Below, piece by piece: positions 53,534 through 61,935 of a stretch of 64,000 nt of DNA. The stretch lies in contig JAZKDW010000041.1 of NCBI GenBank assembly GCA_040387375.1, positions 1 through 64,000 of the forward strand, written 5' to 3'. The position numbers and the translations under genes are program-made. Position 1 is the first letter of the stretch. The number at the start of each line of letters is the position of its first letter. The notes under the pieces are model-generated. The model did no database searches and was not told the DNA's origin. It saw only the letters and a program-made list of their open reading frames with translations. The stretch comes from JAZKDW01 sp040387375. Lineage in GTDB: Bacteria; Pseudomonadota; Gammaproteobacteria; Burkholderiales; Burkholderiaceae_D.

Positions 53534-55321
53534 ATGAGCGTGCGAAGAATTGCGATAGACACGATAAGGGACCTGCTCCGGCTGAAAATGGACACGCAAC
53601 TCTCGCATGGCCAGATTGCGGCGGTGTTGAGCATCTCGAAGGGAGTTGTCTCCAAATACGTAAGCCTGGCGGCGAAAGCCAATCTGGATTGGCCGACAAT
53701 ACGTTTTCTTGATGACGCTGAACTGGAAAAAAAGATCGATGCCGTTCGTTCAAAACGGCCATCCTCGTATGCCGCGCCGGATTACGCCCGGATACATCAT
53801 GAACTGCACAGCAAGGGCGCCACGCTATTGCAGTCGTGGGAAGAGTATAAGTCTGTGCATGCCGGCCAACGGACGCACCAATACACCCAGTTCTGCGAAC
53901 GTTATCACCACTTCGTCGGACACCTCAGGCATTCGATGCGCCAGCACCACTGTGCCGGAGAGAAGCTGTTCATCGACTTCGCCCAAGGCACGATTCCCCT
54001 GCAGGGCGGCGGCAGCGCTCGCCTCTTCGTTGCGGTAATGGGGGCATCCCGGTTGACCTTCGCCTGCGCCACGGCCAGTGAATCGATTGGGGACTGGATC
54101 GAATCCATGGAGCGGGCCTTTCTGTTCTTCGGCGGCGCCCCAAAATTCATTGTTCCCGCCAGCAGGCAGGCGATGATCGCCGAACCCGAAGCGCATCGGC
54201 CGGGCAGTAACAAGGATGTGCTTGGCTTGGCTCGCCATTATGGAACATCGATGCTGCCTGCGCGCCGCACCCGAGCCCTGCGCGAACCGAGTGCGGCATC
54301 CGCGGTGCAGGTCGCCATGCGATGGCTGCTGAAATACCTGCGCCACCAGCATGAGTTGGTCGGCATCGAAGAAGTCAACCAGGCTTTGCAGGCTCTGACG
54401 GAACGGTTGAACCAACTCCCGGTCAAGAGGCTCCTTCATAGCCGGGCCGGTGCCTTCGCCTTATTGGACGCGCCACTTCTGTTCCCAATGCCGCGCGCGC
54501 GCTATGACGCCCTAAAGCCGCCCGCGGACAATGCGCGGCTGCTCATGCGGCAGGAAAAGAAAAAGCCGGGGGTGCTGATGGTGAATGATACGCAAGGTAT
54601 AGCCGCTTACCTGCAGGATGCCTTGTACGGAGAGTACGAAGTCCTTTCGGTTTCCGGGGAACCGGAGGCGCGGCGCATGGCTGCGGAGCGCAGCCCGGAC
54701 CTCGTAATGATCGACACGGCAACGTCGAATCCCGGGGCGCTGATCAGCAGTCTGCGTGAAGACGGCGCTACAGCAAGGACATCAATTTTTCTGATTTCGG
54801 GAGATGACGGCGATAAGAACCGCATCGCGGAGATGAACGCCGGCGCCGATGACATCATCGCCAGACCGATCACATTATTCAGGCTTCTGTTCAAGGTAAG
54901 CCGCCTGCTGGAGCAGGCAAGACTGCGCCGTGCACGACTGCACTGCGAGGAGGGGTGTGTGGAAAAGGCATCGATCCTGGATGCGCTCAATGAGGGCTTC
55001 ATGTCGGTTGACGCCGATTGGCAAATCACCTATATGAACCCGGTGGCCGAAAGGCTCACCGGCTCGTCCCGCACTACTGCGCTGGGGAAGAGCTATTGGG
55101 AGTTGTTCCCATCAATGCTGGGAACAATCGCCGAACGTGAACTGCGTTCCGCAATGGGCAATCGTCTTCAGACCACGCTGGAGTACTACAGCGAATCCTA
55201 CGGCAATTGGCTCGAAATGAGCGCGTTCCCGCTCGGCGAAGACGCACTCGTGCTGCGTGCCAGCGATATCACTGAGCGCAAACGGGCCGAAGAAGCCTTG
55301 CATGGCCCCGGAGCGCGATAG
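53534..55321 (+). CDS. Inactivated IS21 IstA-like transposase fused to receiver and PAS domains
   Basis: A 595-residue protein. Residues 1-330 align with IS21 IstA: helix-turn-helix ARRIA-like start with LSHGQIAAVLSISKGVVSKY (23-42), YTQFCERYHHF, KLFIDFA (first catalytic Asp148 kept) and YGTSMLPARR. The second Asp site (PDN in active IstA) is PAS at 208-210. The Glu site (KxE, about 250-256) reads EPSAASA, so the DDE triad is broken. Residues 345-465 are a receiver domain (PDLVMIDT with Asp394; the Lys of the KP motif is Arg444). Residues 478-585 are a PAS domain ending SDITERKRAEEAL. No IstB gene follows. ATG 53534 is the likely start. This looks like a domesticated or chance fusion used as a DNA-binding signalling protein. 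Confidence 0.85.
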   Translation: MSVRRIAIDTIRDLLRLKMDTQLSHGQIAAVLSISKGVVSKYVSLAAKANLDWPTIRFLDDAELEKKIDAVRSKRPSSYAAPDYARIHHELHSKGATLLQSWEEYKSVHAGQRTHQYTQFCERYHHFVGHLRHSMRQHHCAGEKLFIDFAQGTIPLQGGGSARLFVAVMGASRLTFACATASESIGDWIESMERAFLFFGGAPKFIVPASRQAMIAEPEAHRPGSNKDVLGLARHYGTSMLPARRTRALREPSAASAVQVAMRWLLKYLRHQHELVGIEEVNQALQALTERLNQLPVKRLLHSRAGAFALLDAPLLFPMPRARYDALKPPADNARLLMRQEKKKPGVLMVNDTQGIAAYLQDALYGEYEVLSVSGEPEARRMAAERSPDLVMIDTATSNPGALISSLREDGATARTSIFLISGDDGDKNRIAEMNAGADDIIARPITLFRLLFKVSRLLEQARLRRARLHCEEGCVEKASILDALNEGFMSVDADWQITYMNPVAERLTGSSRTTALGKSYWELFPSMLGTIAERELRSAMGNRLQTTLEYYSESYGNWLEMSAFPLGEDALVLRASDITERKRAEEALHGPGAR

Positions 55322-55450
55322 AATTTCAAGCGGGGGGCGATAAACCAGTTGCGCGAACTCGGCATGATCCACCTCTTCAACCCGCAGTCGGAAGAACTGG
55401 AGATCGTCGCGCATGGAACCCTTCGCGGTATCCATGTAACACACAATGTA
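55322..55450 (+). pseudogene. GAF-domain-like continuation after an in-frame stop codon
   Basis: Directly after the TAG at 55319-55321 the same frame goes on with NQLRELGMIHLFNPQSEELE and IVAHGTLRG. This resembles the start of the GAF domains that usually follow PAS in hybrid sensor kinases (DxGNIQLLxPxxGxLxIVAxxG). It ends within about 40 codons, just before the tRNA. The parent gene was probably longer and was cut at the island edge and by the stop codon. Confidence 0.5.
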
Positions 55451-55512
55451 GCACGCGGGGCAGGGAGTTGTGAGACTAACTCCTTGATTTTATTGGATTT
55501 ATCAAGGATAAT

Positions 55513-55587
55513 TGGTCCCGCCGACAGGAATCGAACCTGTATCTAGCGCTTAGGAGGCACTCGTTCTATCCATTGAACTACGGCGAG
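55513..55587 (-). tRNA. tRNA-Arg (anticodon CCT)
   Basis: Read on the minus strand, the 75-base gene starts ctcgccgtagttcaatgg and ends with a T-arm acaggttcgattcctgt, then cggcggg, discriminator A and an encoded CCA. The acceptor stem pairs with one G-U. The anticodon loop reads ctCCTaa, which decodes AGG (Arg). The 3' end faces the island at its left, the usual arrangement for tRNA-targeting elements. An inverted repeat at 55483-55508 (ccttgat / atcaagg) may end transcription. Confidence 0.93.
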
Positions 55588-55750
55588 ACGCTGGTAACTG
55601 AACACATATATATTTCAAGATACGCCCGAGATTATAGCCGACACTATCGCGAAGAACAGCGATCATGTTGCCGCTATCGGTACAATGCGGGCTTCATTCA
55701 TTCAATTGGCTGACCGCAGTAGCGCGCTGGCCATACAACATCAGGTATTT

Positions 55751-57664
55751 ATGGCAGTCATTTCTCTCTCCAACGCACAACTCGCGTTCGGTCACGTCGC
55801 CTTGCTGGATCACGCAGAATTCTCTCTTGAATCAAGTGAACGTGTTGGCCTGATCGGGCGTAACGGCACGGGCAAGTCCTCGTTGTTAAAAATTATCGCC
55901 GGCATGTCCAAACTGGACGATGGCCTGTTTGTGATGCAGCAGGGGATCAAGATCGCCTACGTCGATCAGGAACCCCATTTTTCTTCCGAGATGTCGGTAT
56001 TCGATGCGGTTGCCGCGGGCATGGGCGAGATGCAGGGCTTGCTGGCGGAATACGACGCCTTGACCGGGCAATTCGGTGGCGACAATGATGATGAAATCAT
56101 GGAGCGCATGCATGTCATCCAGACCAAGCTCGACGCCGCCGATGCATGGAATCTGAACAATCGGGTGGAGACCACGCTGGACCGCCTGAATCTGGACAAG
56201 GATTCATTAATGGGCACCTTATCCGGCGGAATGCAAAAGCGTGTTGCGCTGGCATGCGCACTGGTCAGCGCGCCCGATGTATTGCTGCTCGATGAGCCGA
56301 CCAACCATCTCGACTTCACTTCGATCATGTGGCTTGAAGGCTTGTTGCGCGATTATAAAGGCAGCGTGCTGTTCATCACCCATGACCGCAGCTTCCTGGA
56401 CAACGTAGCGACCCGCATCATTGAACTGGACCGCGGACGCTTGTTGTCCTTCCCCGGCAATTTCAGTGCCTATCAGGTACGCAAGGCTGAACAACTCGAA
56501 ATCGAAGAAGTCGAAAATGCCAAGTTCGACAAATTCCTGGCACAAGAGGAAATCTGGATACGTAAAGGCGTACAGGCTCGCCGCACCCGTGATGAAGGAC
56601 GGGTCCGGCGGCTGGAGGCATTGCGCCTCTCGCGTAGCGCACGCCGTGACCAGCAAGGCCAGGTCAAGCTGGATGTGTCGTCGGGCGACCGCTCCGGAAA
56701 AATCGTCGCCGAACTCACTGATGTCAACAAGGCATATGGCAGCAAGGTGATCGTCAATAATTTCAGCGCGACGATCCTGCGCGGTGACAAGGTCGGGTTA
56801 ATCGGCTTGAATGGCGCAGGCAAAACGACGCTGCTCAAACTTATCCTGGGAGAAGAGCAAGCCGATTCCGGGAAAATCAAGCAAGGCACCAAGTTGCAGG
56901 TTGCCTATTTCGACCAGATGCGTGCGCAACTGAACGAAGAGGCCAGTTTGGCCGACACCATCGCGCCCGGCAGCGATTGGGTCGAGATCAACGGTCAGCG
57001 CAAGCATGTCATGACCTACCTGAATGATTTCCTGTTTGCGCCGGAACGTGCGCGCTCTCCCGTCAAATCCCTGTCCGGCGGCGAACGTAATCGCCTGCTG
57101 CTGGCCCGATTGTTTGCCAAGCCGGCAAACGTACTGGTGCTGGATGAACCGACCAACGATCTGGATATCGATACGCTGGAATTGCTGGAAGAATTACTTG
57201 AAGATTACGAAGGCACGGTATTTCTGGTCAGCCATGACCGCACATTCCTGGACAATGTCGTGACCCAGGTGATTGTCGCGGAAGGCAACGGATTATGGCG
57301 GGAATATATCGGAGGATATACCGACTGGGAGCGGGTGCGTCCGTCCAGCACGCAGATGACGACAGCGAAGGGTTCTGCAAAAGGAGAGCAGAAGCAGGAA
57401 TCGAAGAGCGACGTCTCTGCCGCCGCGCCCAAACAGAAAAAGCTGAGCTACAAGGAGCAGCGGGATCTGGATGAGCTGCCGGCGTTGATCGCCAAGCTGG
57501 AGGCGGAGCAGACGGCAATCTCCACCAAGCTGGCCGATCCTGATCTTTACAAAAAGCAGGCGGAAGAAATTCAGCGGCTTAATCAGCGCTTCGCCGAGCT
57601 TGATAAATTGCTGATGGATAGTCTTGAAAAGTGGGAAGTCATCGAAGCGCGTGCAAAGGGTTAA
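55751..57664 (+). CDS. uup: ABC-F family ATPase (Uup type)
   Basis: A 637-residue soluble ABC-F protein with two nucleotide-binding domains. Walker A motifs are GRNGTGKSS and GLNGAGKTT, signatures LSGGMQKR and LSGGERNR, and Walker B LLLDEPTNHLD and LVLDEPTNDLD. The linker between them and a C-terminal Lys/Glu-rich coiled coil (about 565-637, KKLSYKEQRDLDELPALIAK) are typical for Uup. It acts on ribosomes or nucleic acids rather than as a membrane transporter. ATG 55751 was chosen by homology. Confidence 0.94.
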   Translation: MAVISLSNAQLAFGHVALLDHAEFSLESSERVGLIGRNGTGKSSLLKIIAGMSKLDDGLFVMQQGIKIAYVDQEPHFSSEMSVFDAVAAGMGEMQGLLAEYDALTGQFGGDNDDEIMERMHVIQTKLDAADAWNLNNRVETTLDRLNLDKDSLMGTLSGGMQKRVALACALVSAPDVLLLDEPTNHLDFTSIMWLEGLLRDYKGSVLFITHDRSFLDNVATRIIELDRGRLLSFPGNFSAYQVRKAEQLEIEEVENAKFDKFLAQEEIWIRKGVQARRTRDEGRVRRLEALRLSRSARRDQQGQVKLDVSSGDRSGKIVAELTDVNKAYGSKVIVNNFSATILRGDKVGLIGLNGAGKTTLLKLILGEEQADSGKIKQGTKLQVAYFDQMRAQLNEEASLADTIAPGSDWVEINGQRKHVMTYLNDFLFAPERARSPVKSLSGGERNRLLLARLFAKPANVLVLDEPTNDLDIDTLELLEELLEDYEGTVFLVSHDRTFLDNVVTQVIVAEGNGLWREYIGGYTDWERVRPSSTQMTTAKGSAKGEQKQESKSDVSAAAPKQKKLSYKEQRDLDELPALIAKLEAEQTAISTKLADPDLYKKQAEEIQRLNQRFAELDKLLMDSLEKWEVIEARAKG

Positions 57665-57725
57665 TAATATTGCTCGCTTGATTTTTGTCTGAACGATTGC
57701 TTCGGCTGATCACCGAAGTGATTGT

Positions 57726-58562
57726 TCAGTTCAATTTTTTACATGCGTTCCGTAGCGCCGGCAATCTGTCGCGCAAAGCGTCGGCATCTGCTGCATCGGG
57801 CCGTTTCGCCAGATACGCTTCCAGGTCGTGCAAAGCGGCTTGCGGACATTCCAGATTTGCATACGCCAGCCCACGGTCACGCCGCTCGGTAATCTCATCC
57901 GGCAACAGGATCACCAATCGCTGTTGCACCCCCAGCACACGCTGCCAATATGGATGTTCAACAAAAAGCGCTTTCAAGTTGCGTAGCATGCGAACCAGAA
58001 TTTCGCGTGGATGGGCTTCCTGCAGGTAGGTAGCCAGCGGTATATCGGTGGGGTAATTCTGTTGCGCAAAATAAGGTTCGAGTCGCTCCTCGAGTTCTTC
58101 GCGCGACAAACTCACGCCATTAAACGGGTCGAGGATAATGTCGCCAGACTGGATTGATAATTTCATCAGGAAGTGTCCGGGGAAAGAGATCCCCTTTACA
58201 TCCAGTCCTACCTGCTGAGCCAGTTCCATATACACCACGGCAAGCGAAATCGGAATGCCACGGCGTGTCATGATCACACGATGCAGATAGCTGTTTGCCG
58301 GATCATAATAATCGTTGACGTTACCGGCAAACCCGAGCTCCTGATAAAAGAAATGGTTGAGCAAGCGCAGTTTTTGTACATGCGAAGCATCGGAGGGCAA
58401 TCGGCGCTTCAGCTTGGCAGCAAGGATATCAAGTTCAACCTGCGATGCCGCCAGATCAAGCTGGGGGTCCACATCCTGCGCAATCGCCAATGCCGCTTCA
58501 AACAATGGAATTGAATCGTCCTGCTGCACCAGAGCGGCAAAATAATCGAGTGATTTGATCAT
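57726..58562 (-). CDS. SirB1/transglutaminase-like TPR protein
   Basis: A 278-residue protein of the SirB1 (UPF0162) family. The transglutaminase-like core is YDPANSYLHRVIMTRRGIPI and GISFPGHFLMKL, with VYMELAQQVGLDVKG. A TPR-like C-terminus follows (DRGLAYANLECPQAALHDLE). It has no signal peptide. Function unknown. The start is one of two adjacent ATGs at 58562 and 58565. Confidence 0.88.
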   Translation of the reverse strand: MIKSLDYFAALVQQDDSIPLFEAALAIAQDVDPQLDLAASQVELDILAAKLKRRLPSDASHVQKLRLLNHFFYQELGFAGNVNDYYDPANSYLHRVIMTRRGIPISLAVVYMELAQQVGLDVKGISFPGHFLMKLSIQSGDIILDPFNGVSLSREELEERLEPYFAQQNYPTDIPLATYLQEAHPREILVRMLRNLKALFVEHPYWQRVLGVQQRLVILLPDEITERRDRGLAYANLECPQAALHDLEAYLAKRPDAADADALRDRLPALRNACKKLN

Positions 58563-58642
58563 CATATAAAAATCATCATAGTTCCATGATGCCGGCAAAA
58601 AAAGACATGATTGGTAACCGGCTTGGTCAAGCTTGATGCATA

Positions 58643-60193
58643 TCAGGCAGAAATACGTTTGAAATCCCTGAAGCGGAATCCCATGGCGAGCATTGCGCCA
58701 AAGTAGGTGGCGCCGCAAGCCGCCATTACGACAAGCAGGGCGCCGATGCGTTGGAACGGATGTGCCTGCAATGCGATCCAGTTAAAGTGCCCGGCCGTCC
58801 ACATCGCCACGCCGGCGAGCAGAAACAGCGCGCCCACCAGTCTGCAAAAGAACAAACCCCAACCTTGTCGGGGGACGTAGATTCCGCGCTGGCGCAAACC
58901 CCAGTAAAGGAAACTGGCGTTGAGGCATGCTCCCACACCTATCGACAGAGCCAGCCCGGCGTGTGCAATCCAGGGCACGAACAGCAGGTTCATCAGTTGC
59001 GTCGCGATCAGTACGCCGATCGCGATTTTCACCGGGGTTCTGATGTCCTGCCTGGCATAAAAGCCGGGCGCGAGAATCTTGACAAGAATCAGGCCAATCA
59101 GGCCGACACCATAAGCGATCAGAGCTCTGCCAGTCATCGCCACTGCTTGCTCATCAAATTTACCATAGTGAAACAACGTCGTCGTAATTGGTTCTGAAAG
59201 TACAATCAATCCGACCGCAGCTGGAAGGGCAAGGAAAAATGTCAGCCGCAAGCCCCAGTCAAGCAACGCGGAATACTCAACCGTATCGCCATCCGAATGC
59301 GCTTTGGATAAGCTTGGAAGCAAAATTGTTCCAAGTGCGGCGCCGAGCAATCCTGTAGGCAGTTCCATCAGCCGATCGGCGTAGGATAACCAGGACACGC
59401 TCCCTTGTTCCAAATGCGAAGCGATGTTGGTATTGATGATCAGACTGATTTGTGCGACCGAGACGGCGAATGTGGCCGGAACCATTTGTTTCAGCACACG
59501 GCGCACGCCCGGATCGCTCAATGCGATTCCTGGGTTCAACGAGAGGCGGGGCAGCATGCCAATCTTGATCAGCGCGGGGATTTGAATCGCCATCTGCAAT
59601 ATTCCGCCAGCAACCACAGCGATTGCCAGCGCATAGATCGGCTGTTCCATATGCGGCGCTACAAAGAGTGACGCCACTATGAAGGATAAATTGAGCAGGA
59701 CCGGCGTAAAAGCCGGGATTTTAAACTCGCGCCAGGTATTGAGTATCGCACCCGACAAGGCAACAAAAGACATGAAGCCTATGTAGGGAAACATGATGCG
59801 TGTCATCACGACGGAGGCGTTGAATGCATCCGGGTCGGATTTAAGGCCGGTCGCGATGAAATACACAATAATCGGCGCCGCGGCAATGCCGAGTGCACAC
59901 GTGACGAGCAAAGCCCAGGCCAGGACGGTTGCTACATGATCCGTCAGTTCTTTTGTTGCGCTATCCCCTTTGCGATGTTTGTATTCCGCAAGAATTGGAA
60001 CAAATGCTTGTGAAAACGCACCTTCGGCAAATAACCGGCGCAAGAGGTTAGGTATACGGAAAGCGATGAAAAATGCGTCCGTGTAGGCGGAGGCGCCAAA
60101 AGCGCGTGCAATCAGAAACTCGCGGATCAGGCCGGTCACCCGGGAAAGCATCGTCATGCCGGAGACGGTAGCTAGTGTTTTATGCAAGTTCAT
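58643..60193 (-). CDS. murJ: Lipid II flippase MurJ
   Basis: A 516-residue inner-membrane protein with about 14 hydrophobic segments. It begins with the MurJ signature ATVSGMTMLSRVTGLIREFL and includes DAFFIAFRIPNLLRRLFAEG and FSQAFVPILAEYK. It flips lipid II across the membrane for peptidoglycan synthesis. It is divergent from rpsT, as in many beta- and gamma-proteobacteria. Confidence 0.96.
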   Translation of the reverse strand: MNLHKTLATVSGMTMLSRVTGLIREFLIARAFGASAYTDAFFIAFRIPNLLRRLFAEGAFSQAFVPILAEYKHRKGDSATKELTDHVATVLAWALLVTCALGIAAAPIIVYFIATGLKSDPDAFNASVVMTRIMFPYIGFMSFVALSGAILNTWREFKIPAFTPVLLNLSFIVASLFVAPHMEQPIYALAIAVVAGGILQMAIQIPALIKIGMLPRLSLNPGIALSDPGVRRVLKQMVPATFAVSVAQISLIINTNIASHLEQGSVSWLSYADRLMELPTGLLGAALGTILLPSLSKAHSDGDTVEYSALLDWGLRLTFFLALPAAVGLIVLSEPITTTLFHYGKFDEQAVAMTGRALIAYGVGLIGLILVKILAPGFYARQDIRTPVKIAIGVLIATQLMNLLFVPWIAHAGLALSIGVGACLNASFLYWGLRQRGIYVPRQGWGLFFCRLVGALFLLAGVAMWTAGHFNWIALQAHPFQRIGALLVVMAACGATYFGAMLAMGFRFRDFKRISA

Positions 60194-60385
60194 GAGGCGG
60201 AATTATAGTTGTTCAAAGTGTCGCGACGGATTGCGCCGGATAGGACAGAAGGCGGACTGCCGGGACGTCGCTTAATATGAATGACGTCGCAGGTACTTTT
60301 AATCTTACGGAAGTATATTCGATTGCTCTCGCATGTGGCCTTTGCAGCCTGTTTCTGCCTGTTTGTATTGATAGCCGGGAGGGAT

Positions 60386-60414
60386 TTGCCCATTCCTGGA
60401 AAAACCGTTATAAT
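60386..60414 (+). promoter_or_regulatory. Sigma-70 promoter of rpsT
   Basis: -35 TTGCCC (60386-60391), a 17-base spacer and a consensus -10 TATAAT (60409-60414). It lies about 75 bases upstream of the rpsT start codon. Confidence 0.75.
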
Positions 60415-60490
60415 CCGTGGCTTTACAGAATTCTGTCCCGCAGTGTTACAGCATCTGCGCACGCATCCGACCACGTTTTAGGAAATATTC

Positions 60491-60754
60491 ATGGCAAATA
60501 CCGCACAAGCGCGCAAACGCGCTCGTCAAGCAGTCAAGCAAAACGCACATAATTCCAGCTTGCGTTCTACATTGCGTACCGCGATTAAAGCCGTTCGCAA
60601 GGCGATTGACGGCGGCGATAAAGCTGCAGCTTCGCAGGTTTTCCAATCGTCCATCTCGACGATTGACCGCATTGCTGACAAGAAAATTATCCATAAAAAC
60701 AAAGCTGCCCGTCACAAGAGCCGTTTGGCTGCTGCGCTGAAGGCTTTAGCCTAA
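60491..60754 (+). CDS. rpsT: 30S ribosomal protein S20
   Basis: An 87-residue S20, beginning MANTAQARKRARQAVKQNAH and ending AARHKSRLAAALKALA. It is lysine- and alanine-rich, mostly helical, and binds 16S rRNA. AGGAAAT precedes the ATG. Confidence 0.98.
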   Translation: MANTAQARKRARQAVKQNAHNSSLRSTLRTAIKAVRKAIDGGDKAAASQVFQSSISTIDRIADKKIIHKNKAARHKSRLAAALKALA

Positions 60755-60806
60755 TCAAGTTTGCTGTGCTTCCTGTAGTATCGATACAGGAAGCAGGGCG
60801 GAAATA

Positions 60807-60841
60807 AAAAACCCGCCTGACTCATGTCAGGCGGGTTTTTT
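60807..60841. terminator. Rho-independent terminator after rpsT
   Basis: The stem aaaacccgcctga / tcaggcgggtttt, with a short loop and T-run, sits between rpsT and the convergent DUF192 gene and can serve both. Confidence 0.92.
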
Positions 60842-60896
60842 ATCGTCTGAGTTCGGCCAGCGTGACCCGGCACTCTTCCTTTTGGCTGTCAGGTTT

Positions 60897-61358
60897 CTAC
60901 TTGCGTCCTTGCCTGACGCCAGGCAATCCTTCAATAACACTTCCCGGTTTTATATTCTTCTGCTTGAACCAGCCTTCATTCATTTCGAGCGCATAACGCG
61001 CCGGCTTCGTGGCGCAATGTGATTCGAGAGTGTGAGGTTTCATATTTTCAATATTGACGATTTTGCCATCCTCGTCGATAAATGCAACCGACAATGGAAG
61101 AATCGTATTTTTCATCCACATGCATACACTGGCGGGCGCCCCGAACACGAACACCATTCCTTCGTTTTGCCCCATTTTTTCCCGGAACATCAAGCCCTGT
61201 TGCCTTTCCGACTCTGTGGCTGCCAGCTCTGCCTGGATTCTGTGCATACCCGCCGTTAGCGAGATAACTTGAAATTTTTGCTGGGCTATTGTGGGGACGG
61301 TGATTAAAGCTGCAAAGGTCGCGGCAATCATGCTGCGGGAAAAGCGGGATGGCTTCAC
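60897..61358 (-). CDS. Exported DUF192 family protein
   Basis: A 153-residue protein with a signal peptide (about 25 residues, ending PTIAQ) and the DUF192 domain: ATESERQQGLMFREKMG, GMVFVFG, CMWMKNTILPLSVAFIDEDG and SVIEGLPG at the C-terminus. It is likely periplasmic; function unknown. Confidence 0.92.
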   Translation of the reverse strand: MKPSRFSRSMIAATFAALITVPTIAQQKFQVISLTAGMHRIQAELAATESERQQGLMFREKMGQNEGMVFVFGAPASVCMWMKNTILPLSVAFIDEDGKIVNIENMKPHTLESHCATKPARYALEMNEGWFKQKNIKPGSVIEGLPGVRQGRK

Positions 61359-61411
61359 GGTTCGACACTCGTAAAATAGTTGGAAATTGATGGAAAATGA
61401 GTGTAAACGAA

Positions 61412-61437
61412 AAAAGACAGGGCACGCCTGTCTTTTT
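61412..61437 (-). terminator. Rho-independent terminator after the Ala/Lys-rich gene
   Basis: The stem aaaaagacagg / cctgtcttttt with a 5-base loop lies about 20 bases past the stop of the gene at 61456-61722. Confidence 0.85.
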
Positions 61438-61455
61438 GTATTGCTTGTTAGCTAA

Positions 61456-61722
61456 TTAATTGGCTGAGCCAGGAACGGAAGCAGCTTTCTTTTCAGATGC
61501 GGCACCAGCTGCAACGCGTTTTGCTTTCTTTTCTTTTTTCGCTGCTTTTTTCGCTTCTTTTTTAGCGGCTTTGGCAGCCGGGTCTTTTGCTGCGGCAGGA
61601 GCGGCAGGCGCTTTTGCTACTGCTGCATCAGCAGGAGCAGCCATAGGAGCGGCGGAATGGCTGGCAGCAAAAGCGGAAACAGCGAACAAACCAGCAACGA
61701 GGGCAGCGATCAGGTTTTTCAT
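61456..61722 (-). CDS. Ala/Lys-rich exported small protein
   Basis: An 88-residue protein with a signal peptide (MKNLIAALVAGLFAVSAFAA), after which the sequence is composed almost wholly of Ala, Lys and Pro (AAKKEAKKAAKKEKKAKR). It looks like histone-H1-type low-complexity basic tails, but is exported to the periplasm. ATG 61722 was chosen for the signal peptide, with AAGGACAC upstream. No function assigned. Confidence 0.75.
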   Translation of the reverse strand: MKNLIAALVAGLFAVSAFAASHSAAPMAAPADAAVAKAPAAPAAAKDPAAKAAKKEAKKAAKKEKKAKRVAAGAASEKKAASVPGSAN

Positions 61723-61935
61723 TTTTGTGTCCTTCAAGTTAACATGTGGATAAATTGATGATTCTTGTGCATCAATCCATTTAACGGTCTACAAGATTCC
61801 TGGTTGACATTCATGTTGCAAAATTCATGAATAAATTAATAATTTTCGCTCAGCAAGGAAGAATGTAATTTTTACACCACATTGCTATGATGCACACTCT
61901 TGTGCCATTCCCTTTGCTGGGTTGCGGATTTATCC

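Larger units (their letters stand above)
27514..55512. mobile_element. Stress/protein-quality-control genomic island adjoining tRNA-Arg(CCT)
   Basis: The region is bounded on the right by the 3' end of tRNA-Arg and on the left by an IS5 fragment and a truncated ClpB/ClpK tail, with gene remnants inside. Its cargo is almost wholly stress related: Hsp20, GrpE, HdeD, BON, KefB-like, DsbA-like, CbpA/CbpM, Usp, PsiE and oxidoreductases. Ribosomal and core metabolic genes occupy both flanks. The tRNA 3' end is a common integration site. No integrase or duplicated tRNA end was found, so the exact left border and the mechanism of arrival are inferred. Confidence 0.6.

Noticed and set aside
53534..55321. 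Annotating the gene simply as an IS21 transposase
   Set aside because: Two of three catalytic acidic residues are gone, no istB follows, no IS ends were seen, and 250 residues of receiver/PAS are fused in frame.
55513..55587. Search for a duplicated tRNA-Arg 3' end near the left edge (26.6-28 kb)
   Set aside because: No copy of the T-arm/acceptor sequence was found there by eye, so no att pair is claimed.
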